Shown: positions 33,991-45,800, counted from the first letter of the stretch. The stretch: DNA of 64,000 bases from Cyathus striatus (GCA_025738555.1 JAOVFP010000004.1:2604001-2668000); one strand, 5' to 3'. Program-made: numbers and translations. The notes: generated by a model not told the origin, from the letters alone.

Positions 33991-35945
33991 ATGCACATCC
34001 TTACTGCCAGCTTCATCGCCCTTCTTTCTTTTATCAAACTTGCTACGGCGGCTGAAGTTGACTCTGCCGTTTGTAATGCTTATCCTGGTTATCGTTCTAC
34101 GCATGTGAAGACCCTGGGCTCTTCTCTTATTTCTCAGTTTGAGCTTGCTGGTGCTGTTTGTAATGTCTTTGGAGATGATATTGCTAAGTTGTCGTTGAAT
34201 GTCGTTTATGAGACTGGTACGTTTTATCTCTCTTTTTTCTTTATTATATGTGCTGACGATACTTTATTAGCTGATCGGATTCATTGATGATTACTGACGC
34301 TGCTAACGAACGCTATGAATCCCTGAATCTGTGTTCCCTCGCCCCACCTCGCGGGGAGTCAACGCCCGCAATGCGTATATCCAATTCGAGTACACTGCCA
34401 ACCTTTTCACGCCATCAAACGTAAAGGCTCTGGCGGGGTGCTCTTTACCACCCGCAGCAGCCCTCTCATCTTCAAGCCTCGATACCTCCGCTTGAAGACT
34501 GCCTCCCTACGAGCCCCAACATCTACGGTTTAGGCGAACACACTAACCCCTTCCGTTTCCCACCCGACAACACCACCATAATGTTGTGGAACCGTGACTC
34601 GTATGGTGTTCCTGTGGGCTCTAACTTGTACGGGGACCACCCTGTTTACTACAAACATCGTACCGCCGGTACCCATGGCGTTTTCCTCTTCAACTCTAAT
34701 GGTATGGATGTAAAGCTCCGAAAGGAGAAATCTGCACATTCGCTGGAGTATAATGTAGTTGGTGGTGTGCTTGATGTGTACTTCCTCGCTGGAAGTACTA
34801 GTGATCCTACTGCTGTTATGAATCAGTATTCTGAGCTTACTGGACGTCTTGCTGAGGTTCCGTATTGGTCCTTTGGGTTCCAGCAGTGTCGTTTCGGGTG
34901 CAAGAGTATGTTTCTTGTCGCTTGCTTGAACGTGCTCTAGCTGATGCGGTTGTAGATTACATCGACGTGGCTGGAGTGATTTCGCAGTACGCCGCTACTG
35001 AGATCCCACTCGAAGTGATGTAGACCGATATCGACTATATGGACCATCGGAGGATCTTTACTGTAGGCCCGAACTACTTCTCTATGGACTGCGTGCACGA
35101 GATTGTCTCATACCTGCATGTGCACGGTCAGAAATACGGTACGTCCCTCTTCCTCCTTTTCTCCCCGATCTTCTCTAACAACCCTTCTCAGTGGTAATGC
35201 CACACCCAGCGGTAGCTCTAGCAAACAACTACCCCGCCTAACGCGCTGCAAAGAGCTCAACATCTACCTCAAATCCGCCAACGGAAGCGACAAAATAGGT
35301 CTCGTCTGGCCCGGCATGACTGTCTACCCCGACTGGTTCAATCCCTCCACGCAGACGTACTGGAACGAGCAGTTTGCAGAGTTTTGTAGTCCTGAGAAGG
35401 GACTGGATATTGATGGGGCGTGGATTGATATGAACGAGCCAGCCAGTTTTTGTGTCTTGCCTTGTGACGATCCGTGGGCGCAGGCTGTGGAGCAGGAGTT
35501 GCCGCCGAGGAGGACGAATTTGCTGCCTAAGCCTGATGTTGTGCTATTTACGAAGACTTCAGAGGTGGTGAAGTGGGAAGTGAATATTATGAACCCCCTA
35601 TGCGACCAATAATACCGCAGAAGGAGGCGCTTTGTAGAGCAAGACTGCAGCTGTGAATGCGAAGCATGCGAATGGCATATTGGAGTACGATGCGCATAGT
35701 TTGTATGGGCAGATGATGTCTACTGCCACAAAAGAGGCGATACTTAATCGTGGGCCGAGGAAGAGGTCTTCTATTATTATGCGCTCGACGTTCCCTGGTG
35801 CGGGGACGCATGTGGGCAAGTGATTGGGGGATAATTTGAGTTTGTGGGAGCATTACAGGGGTTCGATGACGGGTATGTTGGGCTTTGTGGGGGTGTTTCA
35901 GGTTCCAATGATTGGGAGTGATATTTGTGGGTTTGGTGAGTTTTT
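33991..35945 (+). pseudogene. GH31 alpha-glucosidase-like pseudogene, copy 2 (C-terminus missing)
   Basis: The start MHILTASFIALLSFIKLATA is a good secretion signal, followed by the mature N-terminus with two Cys (VCNAYPGY, VCNVFGDD). After the first intron a 5-bp loss at about 34,286 shifts the frame. Further on, a TAG replaces Trp in VMWTDIDYMD (35021-35023). The catalytic region with the nucleophile motif WIDMNEPASF is present (nucleophile Asp codon 35427-35429), and the sequence continues in broken frames to a SLWEHYRGSMTGMLGF segment at about 35,850-35,935, then is lost. Copy 2 keeps what copy 1 lost and the reverse. Confidence 0.85.
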
Positions 35946-36610
35946 TCTTAGTGTTAGGTGGTGGTAGTCTTATTGTAAAAAGAGTAGGTACCATACAGTA
36001 GTTGGTGAACCAGCTATGGAAATGTCTGTTTTGGTGCATGATTTCATTTCCTCTTTCTTCTGACTACTTCAACCTACACCATGTCACCATGCATTGTTGT
36101 GCATCTCATTGAATGCCCTCATGGACTGTGAGGTTTCCAAATTAAAGTGAGAGGGTTATGCTTTGACAGGGGAAACACAAGTTAGGAAAGAAGAAAGTTT
36201 TGAGTTGGAGACTTAAGAACTTAGGAAATGCTTGTCTAGGGTCTCATATTTCAGAACTTTAAGGTTACAGGGTCTATTTTACTGGGTTTATATATGTATT
36301 TATGAGTGGCTAATGAGTCAGAGAGAGTAGATAAGAGTCAGAGAGAGTAGATAAGAGTCAGGGAAAATATGTATGTGTATGTTTTGTAAGTATTGAGTCA
36401 AAGAGAAATGATATGGATAAGGGAACAAGAAAGGTAATGGAGTGGTTAGTCAAAGGAGAATGGTACTGATGTAATGTACAGTACTGTGAAGTCTAGGCAG
36501 GAGAAAGAATGAGCAAAACCAGGAACCAATGAGATGGGGGAGCAAGTGTGGAGAAGTTGATGGGTGAGAACAGTCATGTGACCAATGGATTTGGACTCCA
36601 TAGCATGTAG
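35946..36610. other. AT-rich flank, possible LTR remains, no gene
   Basis: Contains a short tandem repeat of about 22 bp (GAGTCAGAGAGAGTAGATAA, near 36,315-36,360). Composition on the minus strand (pyrimidine-rich) recalls the Copia-like LTRs further right, but no ends or target duplication were found. Confidence 0.3.
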
Positions 36611-37397
36611 ATGCTTGATGCAAGGTTGAGACCTTACATGGACCCCTTCTCTATTCTGGCTACACTCCATACAAAACTTCTTCAAAATGATTACATGTCT
36701 ATCATTGAGCTTCTAAAGTTCCCACTTCCCAGCATTCCAACTGATCCAACATTCCCTGGAATCATTGGCCCAAATGCCTTCAACCATGAACTCTCCACCA
36801 TTGAAGATCCTAAATATATATGCACACTGGTAGTCCCTGGGATTGAATTGCTGAGCAAGTTGAAAAAGAAGTATTAGGAGATAAAGGAAGCAATCTTATC
36901 AGTTAAAATTTCAACTGGTTTAAGCCAAATGATGCACTTACCACTTTGGATTATTACCTATTAATCCAATGTCACCTACATCCAGCTTCATCATTGGCAG
37001 AAATGGATGGATGTCAATAACTTCATGGATGTGTGCATTTGTAGCAGGGATATAACTGGACAACTAGTTCAGTATATCTGCAATGTGCTGAAGACCTTAC
37101 CATGAAGTGCAAGCATTTGGGATCTTGAGGTATTAGAGCCAGCCAACAATCTTGCAACCTATGGAAGCTGAAATTGGCTGACAGACATCTATGAGGATCA
37201 AATGCTGGAACTCATTCAAAGGTCAGTCCAGCACCAGCTCCCTGCAGATAGCATAGTGCTACAGAGCAGTTTGTTCCATCTGTTTATTCTCAATGCTTAT
37301 CAGAATTCAGAAAGCTACACAACACAAAAAAGTACAAACATTTATGAGAACTTGGCAATAAGCTCACTATGGAAGCAGCACATGAATGCAGTGTGAC
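36611..37397 (+). pseudogene. Unrecognised gene fragment
   Basis: The first block reads PTDPTFPGIIGPNAFNHELS and ends at a stop at 36,877. Broken frames continue (including 37202-37396) to the start of the 310-bp repeat array. The repeat unit itself carries a short frame that continues this sequence (VTRLDSCHLVNVLEGGKIFI), so the array may derive from duplicated exons of this gene. No family recognised. Confidence 0.35.
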
Positions 37398-37940
37398 AAG
37401 ACTAGATTCCTGTCATCTTGTGAATGTGTTGGAAGGAGGCAAGATCTTCATTTTTAATTTTTTGCATTTATTCTTGCATTATGAGGATCTATCATATGAA
37501 ATAGGTATGTTATGAAGTATCTACATCTATCTGTATGGGTCATGTGTTTCCTACATTTCTAATAGAGAGGTAGTGGATGTAAATTAATGAGGTAGAAGTA
37601 GTGCATGTAGACTGGATATCCTATGATTGATAGGATGTGCCATATGTGGACAGGGGTGATACATGTGGGATATTTGTTTTCCATGTTCTGAAAATGACAG
37701 ATGCATGTGAAATTTAAACCAATGTGACAAGAATAGATTTCTGACATCTAGTGAATGTAGTAGAAGGAGGCAAGATCTTCATTTTTAATTTTTCTCATTT
37801 ATTAGTACATTAGATGGGGATCTATCATATGGAATAGTTATGTTGTGAAATATCTACATCTATCTGAATGGATTGTGTAAGTCCTACATTTTTAATGATG
37901 AATTGGAGGATCTAAATTAATGAGGTAGAAGTGGTGCATG
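37395..37940 (+). repeat. About 310-bp repeat array (R310), forward copies
   Basis: Nearly two units, recognisable by GGCAAGATCTTCATTTTTAA, ATCTATCATATG, TGAGGTAGAAGT and GCATGTAGACTGGAT. Further units occur at 42.55-42.88 and 43.23-43.46 kb (opposite orientation) and 45.26-45.80 kb (same orientation). The array is the landing site for two solo LTRs and a MITE; its last unit here is interrupted at GCATG (37936-37940). Confidence 0.85.
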
Positions 37941-39259
37941 TGTCAGAAGTAACAAAGAATAGAAAGGGTGATTGAGAGGAATGAGGGTGATAATGGAGCA
38001 AAGAGAGGCAGTACTTTACACTCCCCCCCCCTTTCACCATGAATTCACATGAAAATCACATGAAATTACATGAACTTCATGTGATTTTAAATATTTTCCA
38101 AAAAGCATAGGTTCATGAACTTTCATGTATTTTAGGTGAAATTTAGGTGAAAATACAGTGAAATTCACATTAAAAATTGGAGGTCATTACACTACTGAGT
38201 GTGACACCCAGGGCTAAGTGTGACACCCAGAGCTGAGTGTGACACCTAGGGCTGAGTGCAGTCATCAAACTTGTCACACATGTGTGAAAGTGTGACATAT
38301 TGGAAAATGTTGGAAAAAGCGTGACATGTGTGACATGCGTGGGAAAAATGTGACATGTTGGAAAATGTTGGGGAAAAAAGCGTTACATGTGTGACAAACA
38401 TGGGGAAAAGCGTGACGTGTGTGACAAGCGTGGGAAAATGTGACATGTCGGAAAGTGTGGCAAATGTGATGATTATGGTATGTGACACTTTTCCAATATG
38501 TCACTTTTTCCCCACGCATGTCACACATGTCACACTTTTTCCAACATTTTCCAATATATCACACTTTCACACATGTGTGACAAGTTTGATGACTGCACTC
38601 AGCCCTAGGTGTCATGCTCAGCCCTCGGTGTCACACTCAGCCCTCAGTGTCACACTCAGCCCTAGGTGTCACACTCAGCTCTCAGTGTCACACTCAGCCC
38701 TTGGTGTCACACTTAGCCCTTGGTGTCACACTCAACATGCAGTATCACATTAAGCACATGGCATCACACTCAGCACGCAGTATTACACTCTACTCTTGTA
38801 TAAGCTTCACATGAGTATCACATGAATTTCACATGAACTTCACTGAGTGACATGAATGTCAGGTGAAAAATTCATGTGAATTTTCACTTCATCTTCACAT
38901 GAAATTATTAGCAGTGTTCTCACTGAAATTCAGCAAAAATAATGCAAAAAGTTCACTTGAAATTCACATGAAAGGGGGGGGGGAGCATAAAGAGCTCAAG
39001 AGAGGGTGATAGAGGAGCAAGAACTCAAACACAGACACAGACAGACACAAAATGGGGAGGAAACTTGTTTACAACTACCAAGTTACAGAGTGTATATATA
39101 CTAAGGCTGTCTACCAAAGTCCAACCAAGGTCCAGGTAACTAAGATAACAGACAGCTGTCAATCTGTCAATCACATATCTGTTAATCACAGAACTGTCAA
39201 GTATGACAGATGACAAGTGACAGCTGTCAAAGAAGCTGTGCAACCCAGAATATCTAACA
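37941..39259 (-). mobile_element. Solo LTR with 5-bp TSD, split by a nested MITE
   Basis: Flanked by the exact pair GCATG (37936-37940 and 39260-39264). On the minus strand it starts TGTTAGATATTC and ends CTTCTGACA, with TATATATACACTC inside, as in Copia-like LTRs. Without the nested MITE and its duplication it is about 322 bp. Removing it restores the R310 sequence GGTGCATGTAGACTGGAT seen in other units, which proves the insertion. Confidence 0.85.
38009..38997. mobile_element. MITE E0 with perfect 8-bp TSD, nested in the solo LTR
   Basis: Flanks are AAGAGAGG (38001-38008) and AAGAGAGG (38998-39005). Left end CAGTACTTTACACTCCCCC, right end reading inward GAGCTCTTTATGCTCCCCC. The interior is a large imperfect palindrome: GTGACAC-type repeats and the ATGTGACATGT / ACATGTCACAT arms on both sides of about 38,470. 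No coding capacity; open frames inside are satellite translations. The 8-bp duplication is typical of hAT- or KDZ-mobilised elements. Confidence 0.92.
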
Positions 39260-39280
39260 GCATGTAGACTGGATTTACCT

Positions 39281-40545
39281 CAGTAATTTACACTCCCCCA
39301 AGAGGTCTGTACGGATCTGTACGGAATCCGCATGGAATCCGAAAATTCCGTACGGATCCGTGCAGATTCCGTGCAGATCCATACAGACCCATACAGACCT
39401 GTATAGATACCATACAGAATTTATATAGTGGTTATTATTATTATTAGAGGTGAATATTCTATATGAATTCCATACATATTCTGCATGGATTCTGTGTGGA
39501 TTCATGCATTGCTACCTTGTCACAGGTGTCAAGTGTGACACTACATGAAATCTGTGATACACTCAATATATAGTATCATGCTCAATGCATAGTGTTATGC
39601 TTAATGTATAGTATCACACTCAATGCATAGTGTCACACTCAACACTTAGTGTCATGCTTAATGTGTAGTGTCACACTCAACACTTAGTGTCACACTCAAC
39701 ACTTAGTGTCACACTCAACACTTAGTGTCACACTCAACACTTAGTGTCACACTCAACACTTAGTGTCACACTCAACACTTAGTGTCACACTCAACACTTA
39801 GTGTCACACTCAACACTTAGTGTCACACTCAACACTTAGTGTCACACTCAACACTTAGTGTCACACTCAACACTTAGTGTCACACTCAACACTTAGTGTC
39901 ACACTCAACCCTTAGTATCACACTCAACACTTAGTGTCACACTCAACCCTTAGTGTCACGCTTAATGCAGAGTGTCACACTCAACCTCTAGTGTCACACT
40001 CAACCCCAAGTGTCACACCCAGTGCTTAGTGTCACACCCAGTGCTTAGTGTCACACTCAACCCTCAGTGTCACACTCAACACTTAGTATCATGCTTAACC
40101 CTTAGTGTCACACTCAATGCATAGTGTCACACTTAACCCTTAGTATCACACTCAACACTTAATGTCACAATCAATGTATAGTGTCATGCTTAAACCTTAG
40201 TGTCACGCTTTACCCTTAGTGTCACGCTTAATGGAGAGTGTCACACTTAGTGCTTAGTATCACACAATTTTCTATTCTAATTTTCTATAAGGAAATAAGT
40301 ATAATAAGATTCTGTACAGATTCTGTACAGAATCTGTATAGAATTTTTCAGGTCTGTAATGTGGAATTCTGCGGAATCCACATGGAATTTTTGATTCTGT
40401 GCGGAATCTGTGCAGAATTTGTACAGACCCAAAAAAACCTCTGCCAAAAAGAAAAAAATCTGTGCAGATTCCGCACAGATTCCGAAAATTCCGTACGGAT
40501 TCCGCGCAGATCTGTACAGAACACCTGGCTAAGTGTAAAGAGCTC
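39281..40545 (+). mobile_element. MITE E1 of the same family
   Basis: Left end CAGTAATTTACACTCCCCC, right end reading inward GAGCTCTTTACACTTAGCC; 1,265 bp. Subterminal zones carry many CTGTACGGA / TCCGTACAG words. The core (about 39,590-40,260) is a 19-bp satellite. The two flanks differ (ATTTACCT left, AAGTCCAG right), and each is found, inverted, beside E2. Confidence 0.92.
39590..40265. repeat. 19-bp satellite inside E1
   Basis: Unit AGTGTCACACTCAACACTT, about 15 nearly identical copies in the centre and more diverged ones (GCTTAATG, CCCAGTGC variants) at the edges. Confidence 0.95.
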
Positions 40546-40553
40546 AAGTCCAG

Positions 40554-42540
40554 GGGAATATCTTCAGAATACACAAGGTAATTCTGGGAAAGGGAGGGAT
40601 GAACACACTATAATATTCACTTGTAGTCTATACCACTTGTAATCACTACTAATAAACTAAGCTTCTTGGAGGTTCTGGGAGGGCTTAGATCACACTGGGA
40701 TTTTTACACTTGGAAATTGAATAGATTGTCATGAATACACTAAGTAACACTAATAGCAGAAGAATTGGTACAGGATTGCTTGTTCTACATGAGCAGGTTT
40801 GCGAGCCTTATATACTACTGAAAAGCAGAGTTCTTAGGTACTGTAAAGCTGTATGTATCACTTCCACACATGTCTCAACTGACTATCAACTGACTCTCAC
40901 CTGACTCTCATATAAGTCTCAATAGTCTTGCCTGACTCTCATCTGACTCTCAACTAAGTCTCAGAAGTCAGGTTAGACTCTCATCTGACTGTCATTTGAC
41001 TCTCAACTGAGTCTCAAGAGTTAGGTGAGAGTTAGTTGAGACTTCTGGAATTGGTATTGGGCTTAGCTTGGATTCTTACCTGACTCACACCTGACTCCCA
41101 CCTGATGTGTGACATGTTGGAAAGAGTGTGATGTATTGGAAAGAGTGTGACACATTGGAAAGAGTGTGACATATTGGAAAAAGTGTGACACATTGGAAAA
41201 AGTGTGACACATTGGAAAAAGTGTGACACATTGGAAAAAGTGTGACACATTGGAAAAAGTGTGACACATTGGAAAAAGTGTGACACATTGGAAAAAGTGT
41301 GACACATTGGAAAAAGTGTGACACATTGGAAAAAGTGTGACACATTGGAAAAAGTGTGACACATTGGAAAAAGTGTGACACATTGGAAAAAGTGTAACAA
41401 GTGTGAGAAAAGTGTGACATGTTAGAAAATGTTGGAAAAGTGTGACATTTGTGACAAGCGTTCCAGCATGTCACACTTTTTCCCTTGTCACATTGATCAC
41501 CAATAATGTATTGACAACTTGCTTATTCAACAAACAACTATCACTGATAGTCTAATGAGAGTCCTATCAATCTAGTCTCAGATTACTATTGGGACCTGAG
41601 TGAGAGAGGTTGGAGTTTTGTGAAAATTTATCATCTAACTCTCACCTGACTCTCACCTAACTCTCACCTAACTCTCATCTGACTGTCATTTCAGGCCAAA
41701 AATCTCAACCTACTCTCAACTGACTCTCTGATAGTCAGTCAAAACATGTGGCTAAGTGTCATGACCTCCTGTAAAGGTACTGTACAGGTATAAAATATGT
41801 CTAGATAGGGTAATTAACTATGATGCTGGGAGGAGGGACATGCACACTCAGGAGGTAAGGTCTGGATAGGAGAGCATTGGTCATATCATCTTGAAGGGTA
41901 TGGGCATGCATGATAATAGGGACACACTTATTGACTGATGTGCATTCCTAAATGCCCAGCATGTCACAAGTCTAAAGATAGAACCATTGGCACATGCAGC
42001 TTTGGACCTATGGTCCATTCGCTTCAATCAGCAGATCCAGTCAAGATGTAATTTTGCAAGATGCTGAGGGCCAATTTGGCTTGAGTCCAGAGTGATGGTA
42101 ATGGCCATTGGCACTTGATAGGTGCTTTGATAGTACTGGCTTCTTTGGGTGAGTAGCACCAGGGGAACCATCCCATGACCTAGATGTGTTGTGTTACTAT
42201 ACACTTATGGTGAATCAAGTGCTGCTGGGGTTCTATATATGTGCTTTCCTGCTCATCCCTTACTATAATCACTACTGCTTCTATGTTTATTATGTCCTTA
42301 GTGGGTGTGACTATAAATAGCACAATCACTGGCAGTTCAGACCTCACTCCAATGCTTAGATAATCCAAGTGTGATTGCAGGTGAGTGAATTATATTATGT
42401 AGATATTGCAAAAAATATGCTTATACACATTGTACATCTGTCAGGTGTATCAACACTAATAAATGTGAAACATTAAAGCAAAAATCTTTGAGATTATAGA
42501 AACATAGTCCCATCATGCTGGTATCAAGCACTGATGCATC
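40554..42540. other. Non-coding part of the inverted segment, with 19-bp tandem array
   Basis: Lies between the two recombining MITEs. Holds CTGACTCTCA/TGAGAGTCAG-type short repeats (about 40,870-41,050 and 41,630-41,740), a strict 19-bp tandem array at 41,105-41,400, and otherwise no gene. Frames of the type CVTLFPMCHTFSN are translations of the array. Confidence 0.6.
41105..41400. repeat. 19-bp tandem repeat GTGTGACACATTGGAAAAA
   Basis: About 15-16 near-perfect tandem copies. Same unit length and same GTGTGACAC word as the E1/E2 satellite, though the rest of the unit differs. Confidence 0.95.
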
Positions 42541-42549
42541 TGTTATTTC

Positions 42550-42884
42550 TGAACCTACAAGACAAATATCTCATATCACACTTGTCCACATATAAAACAT
42601 TCCATTAATCATAGGATATCCAGTTTACATGCATCACTTCTACATTATTAATTCATATAGATATAGATATTTCATAACATACCTATTCCATAAGATGAAT
42701 CCTCATCTATTGCACTAATAAATGCAAAAAATTACAAATGAAGATCTTGCCTCTTTCCACTACATTCACCAGATGACAGGAATCTAGTCTTGTCACACTG
42801 CACTCATGTGCTGACTCATCTGTCCTACAGCACTATTAGAAGTGTAGAACACACACAATCCATTCAGTTAGATGCAGATATATC
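42550..42884 (-). repeat. R310 unit, inverted
   Basis: Reverse-complement copy of the 310-bp unit (for example ACATGCATCACTTCTACATT and AAATGAAGATCTTGCCTC). Orientation is opposite to the copies at 37.4-37.9 and 45.3-45.8 kb. Confidence 0.8.
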
Positions 42885-42889
42885 ATAAT

Positions 42890-43232
42890 TGTTGAGATTT
42901 GGCTGACAAAGCAGCTGAATCTATTGCCAAACAAGCCAATCATATTGGGTAGAACAGAATTGTAATTGTATAATTGATCAGAATGAATTAGATATAATCA
43001 GAATACCAGAATACAGTATGATATTCAATAGTATAATACACTTCTACTCTATTGTACTATATCATGACTCACTGTATATTTAATCTTCCTGGTATATATA
43101 CCTGGGTAGACCCCCAAATAATATGTGATCTCTCTCTCTCCTACCATTACCTTGTCTCATCCCTCTCTGAGTGAACTCTCTATTTATCTCTGTGTGACTC
43201 TGCTTGCTGCCACTCACTCCCAATTTCCAACA
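42890..43232 (+). mobile_element. Solo LTR with perfect 5-bp TSD (Copia-like)
   Basis: 343 bp, starts TGTTGAGATTTGG, ends CAATTTCCAACA (TGTTG/CAACA), flanked by ATAAT on both sides (42885-42889 and 43233-43237). Internal TATATATACCTGGG box. Inserted inside an inverted R310 unit; deleting it restores the repeat. Confidence 0.92.
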
Positions 43233-43460
43233 ATAATATAATTATTTCATATGATAGATCTTCATAATGCACTAATAAATGTGAAAAATTAAAAATGAAG
43301 ATCTTGCCTCCTTCTGCCACATTCTCCAGATGACAGGAATCTAGTCTTGTCACACTGTGATCATATGCTGACTCATCTGTCATTTTCAGAATGTGCAAAC
43401 AAATATCACATGCTTATCACTTCTGTCTGCATATGGCACATCCTATTAATAAAGGTAAAT
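43233..43460 (-). repeat. R310 unit, inverted, continuing
   Basis: Continuation of the inverted R310 unit right of the solo LTR. It ends at AGGTAAAT (43453-43460), the left flank of E2. Confidence 0.8.
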
Positions 43461-45102
43461 GAGCTCTTTACACTTAGCCAGGTGTTCTGTACAGATCCGT
43501 GCGGAATCCGTACGGAATTTTCGGAATCTGTGCGGAATCTGCACAGATTTTTTTCTTTTTGGCAGAGGTTTTTTTGGGTCTGTACAGATTCTGCACAGAT
43601 TCCGCACAGAATCAAAAATTCCGTGCGGATTCCGCAGAATTCCGCATTACAGACCTGAAAAATTCTGTACAGATTCTGTACAGAATCTGTACAGAATCTT
43701 ATTATACTTATTTCCTTATAGAAAATTAGAATAGAAAATTGTGTGATACTAAGCACTAAGTGTGACACTCTCCATTAAGCGTGACACTAAGGTTTAAGCG
43801 TGACACTATACATTGATTGTGACATTAAGTGTTGAGTGTGATACTAAGGGTTAAGTGTGACACTATGCATTGAGTGTGACACTAAGGGTTAAGCATGATA
43901 CTAAGTGTTGAGTGTGACACTGAGGGTTGAGTGTGACACTAAGCACTGGGTGTGACACTAAGCACTGGGTGTGACACTTGGGGTTGAGTGTGACACTAGA
44001 GGTTGAGTGTGACACTCTGCATTAAGCGTGACACTAAGGGTTGAGTGTGACACTAAGTGTTGAGTGTGATACTAAGGGTTGAGTGTGACACTATGGATTG
44101 AGTGTGACACTGAGGGTTGAGTGTGACACTAAGGGTTAAGCGTGACACTAAGTGTTAAGCGTGACACTGAGGGTTAAGCGTGACACTAAGGGTTGAGTGT
44201 GACACTAAGTGTTGAGTGTGACACTAAGTGTTGAGTGTGACACTAAGTGTTGAGCGTGACACTAAGGGTTAAGCGTGACACTAAGGGTTGAGTGTGACAC
44301 TATGCATTGAGTGTGACACTAAAGGGTTAAGCATGATACTAAGGGTTGAGTGTGACACTATGCATTGAGTGTGATACTAAGTGTTGAGTGTGACACTAAG
44401 TGTTGAGTGTGACACTAAGTGTTGAGTGTGACACTAAGTGTTGAGTGTGACACTAAGTGTTGAGTGTGACACTAAGTGTTGAGTGTGACACTAAGTGTTG
44501 AGTGTGACACTAAGTGTTGAGTGTGACACTAAGTGTTGAGTGTGACACTAAGTGTTGAGTGTGACACTAAGTGTTGAGTGTGACACTAAGTGTTGAGTGT
44601 GACACTAAGTGTTGAGTGTGACACTAAGTGTTGAGTGTGACACTAAGTGTTGAGTGTGACACTAAGTGTTGAGTGTGACACTAAGTGTTGAGTGTGACAC
44701 TAAGTGTTGAGTGTGACACTAAGTGTTGAGTGTGACACTAAGTGTTGAGTGTGACACTACACATTAAGCATGACACTAAGTGTTGAGTGTGACACTATGC
44801 ATTGAGTGTGATACTATACATTAAGTATAACACTATGCATTGAGCATGATACTATATATTGAGTGTATCACAGATTTCATGTAGTGTCACACTTGACACC
44901 TGTGACAAGGTAGCAATGCATGAATCCACACAGAATCCATGCAGAATATGTATGGAATTCATATAGAATATTCACCTCTAATAATAATAATAACCACTAT
45001 ATAAATTCTGTATGGTATCTATACAGGTCTGTACGGGTCTGTACGGATCTGTGCGGATCCGTACAGATCCGTACAGACCTCTTGGGGGAGTGTAAATTAC
45101 TG
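43461..45102 (-). mobile_element. MITE E2 of the same family, inverted relative to E1
   Basis: 1,642 bp, minus-strand left end CAGTAATTTACACTCCCCC and right end reading inward GAGCTCTTTACACTTAGCC, identical at both ends to E1. Flanks AGGTAAAT (43453-43460) and CTGGACTT (45103-45110) are reverse complements of E1's left and right flanks. The satellite core is longer than in E1. Confidence 0.92.
43745..44880. repeat. 19-bp satellite inside E2
   Basis: Unit AAGTGTTGAGTGTGACACT, the reverse complement of the E1 unit. About 20 nearly perfect copies occupy 44,375-44,755; flanking copies are diverged. Confidence 0.95.
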
Positions 45103-45264
45103 CTGGACTTGCACTTGCTTGACTGTTAGCAAGAGTAAGTGATGACCTTTACATAGTTTCGTAGCTATTACTCCCTAGTAACTCTTATTGCCCTTTTAGT
45201 GTATTATCCAACTTTATCTTATGTAGCAAGATGTTGTTAAATATCTACTTATATTCAAACAGCA

Positions 45265-45800
45265 CCAGCATGTCCTACATTTCTAATAGCAGAGTAGAGG
45301 ATTTACATTAATGAGGTAGAAGTAGCCCATGTAGACTGGATGTACTACAATTGATAGTATAAGACATATATGGGCAGATGGGATAATGGTGTGATGATCA
45401 CTGGTTGATGTTTTATCTGAGAATTTGGAAAACAATAGATAAGTCAGCATTTGAAACCAGTGTGACATGACTAGCTTCCTGTGATCTCAGGCAGTGGCAG
45501 AAGGAGGCCAGTTATGGACTTTTAATGTTTCACATTTATTAGCACATTATCCATAACTGATGGCATATGAAACACATGGACAAATGTGTTTATGTTGTGA
45601 TGTCTACTTCTATCAAATGGCACCAACTTATCCTATGTTTCTAACAGCAAAGTTGAAGATCTAAATTAATGACATAGACATGGTGCATGTAGATTCAATT
45701 GATTGCATACAACATTTGAAGATAGATGTGATAATGGTGTGATGATTCCTGTGTTATTTTTATCTTGAGCATTCAGAGAACAACAGATTCCTAAAGCCTT
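45265..45800 (+). repeat. R310 units, forward
   Basis: Two diverged units in the same orientation as 37.4-37.9 kb (TTAATGAGGTAGAAGT, CCATGTAGACTGGATG). Confidence 0.75.

Noticed and set aside
41032..41474. Open frames translating to repeats such as MCHTFSNVSHFFQCVTLF
   Set aside because: They are open only because a 19-bp repeat without stop codons is read in three frames on the same strand; no start context or homology.
39590..44880. Regularly spaced 19-bp repeats considered as a CRISPR-like array
   Set aside because: Repeats are contiguous without unique spacers, and the genome is eukaryotic.
39281..45102. Reading E1-to-E2 as one 5.8-kb transposon with 1.3-kb inverted repeats
   Set aside because: Outer flanks do not match each other, whereas each end pair plus exchanged flanks explains two separate insertions and an inversion.
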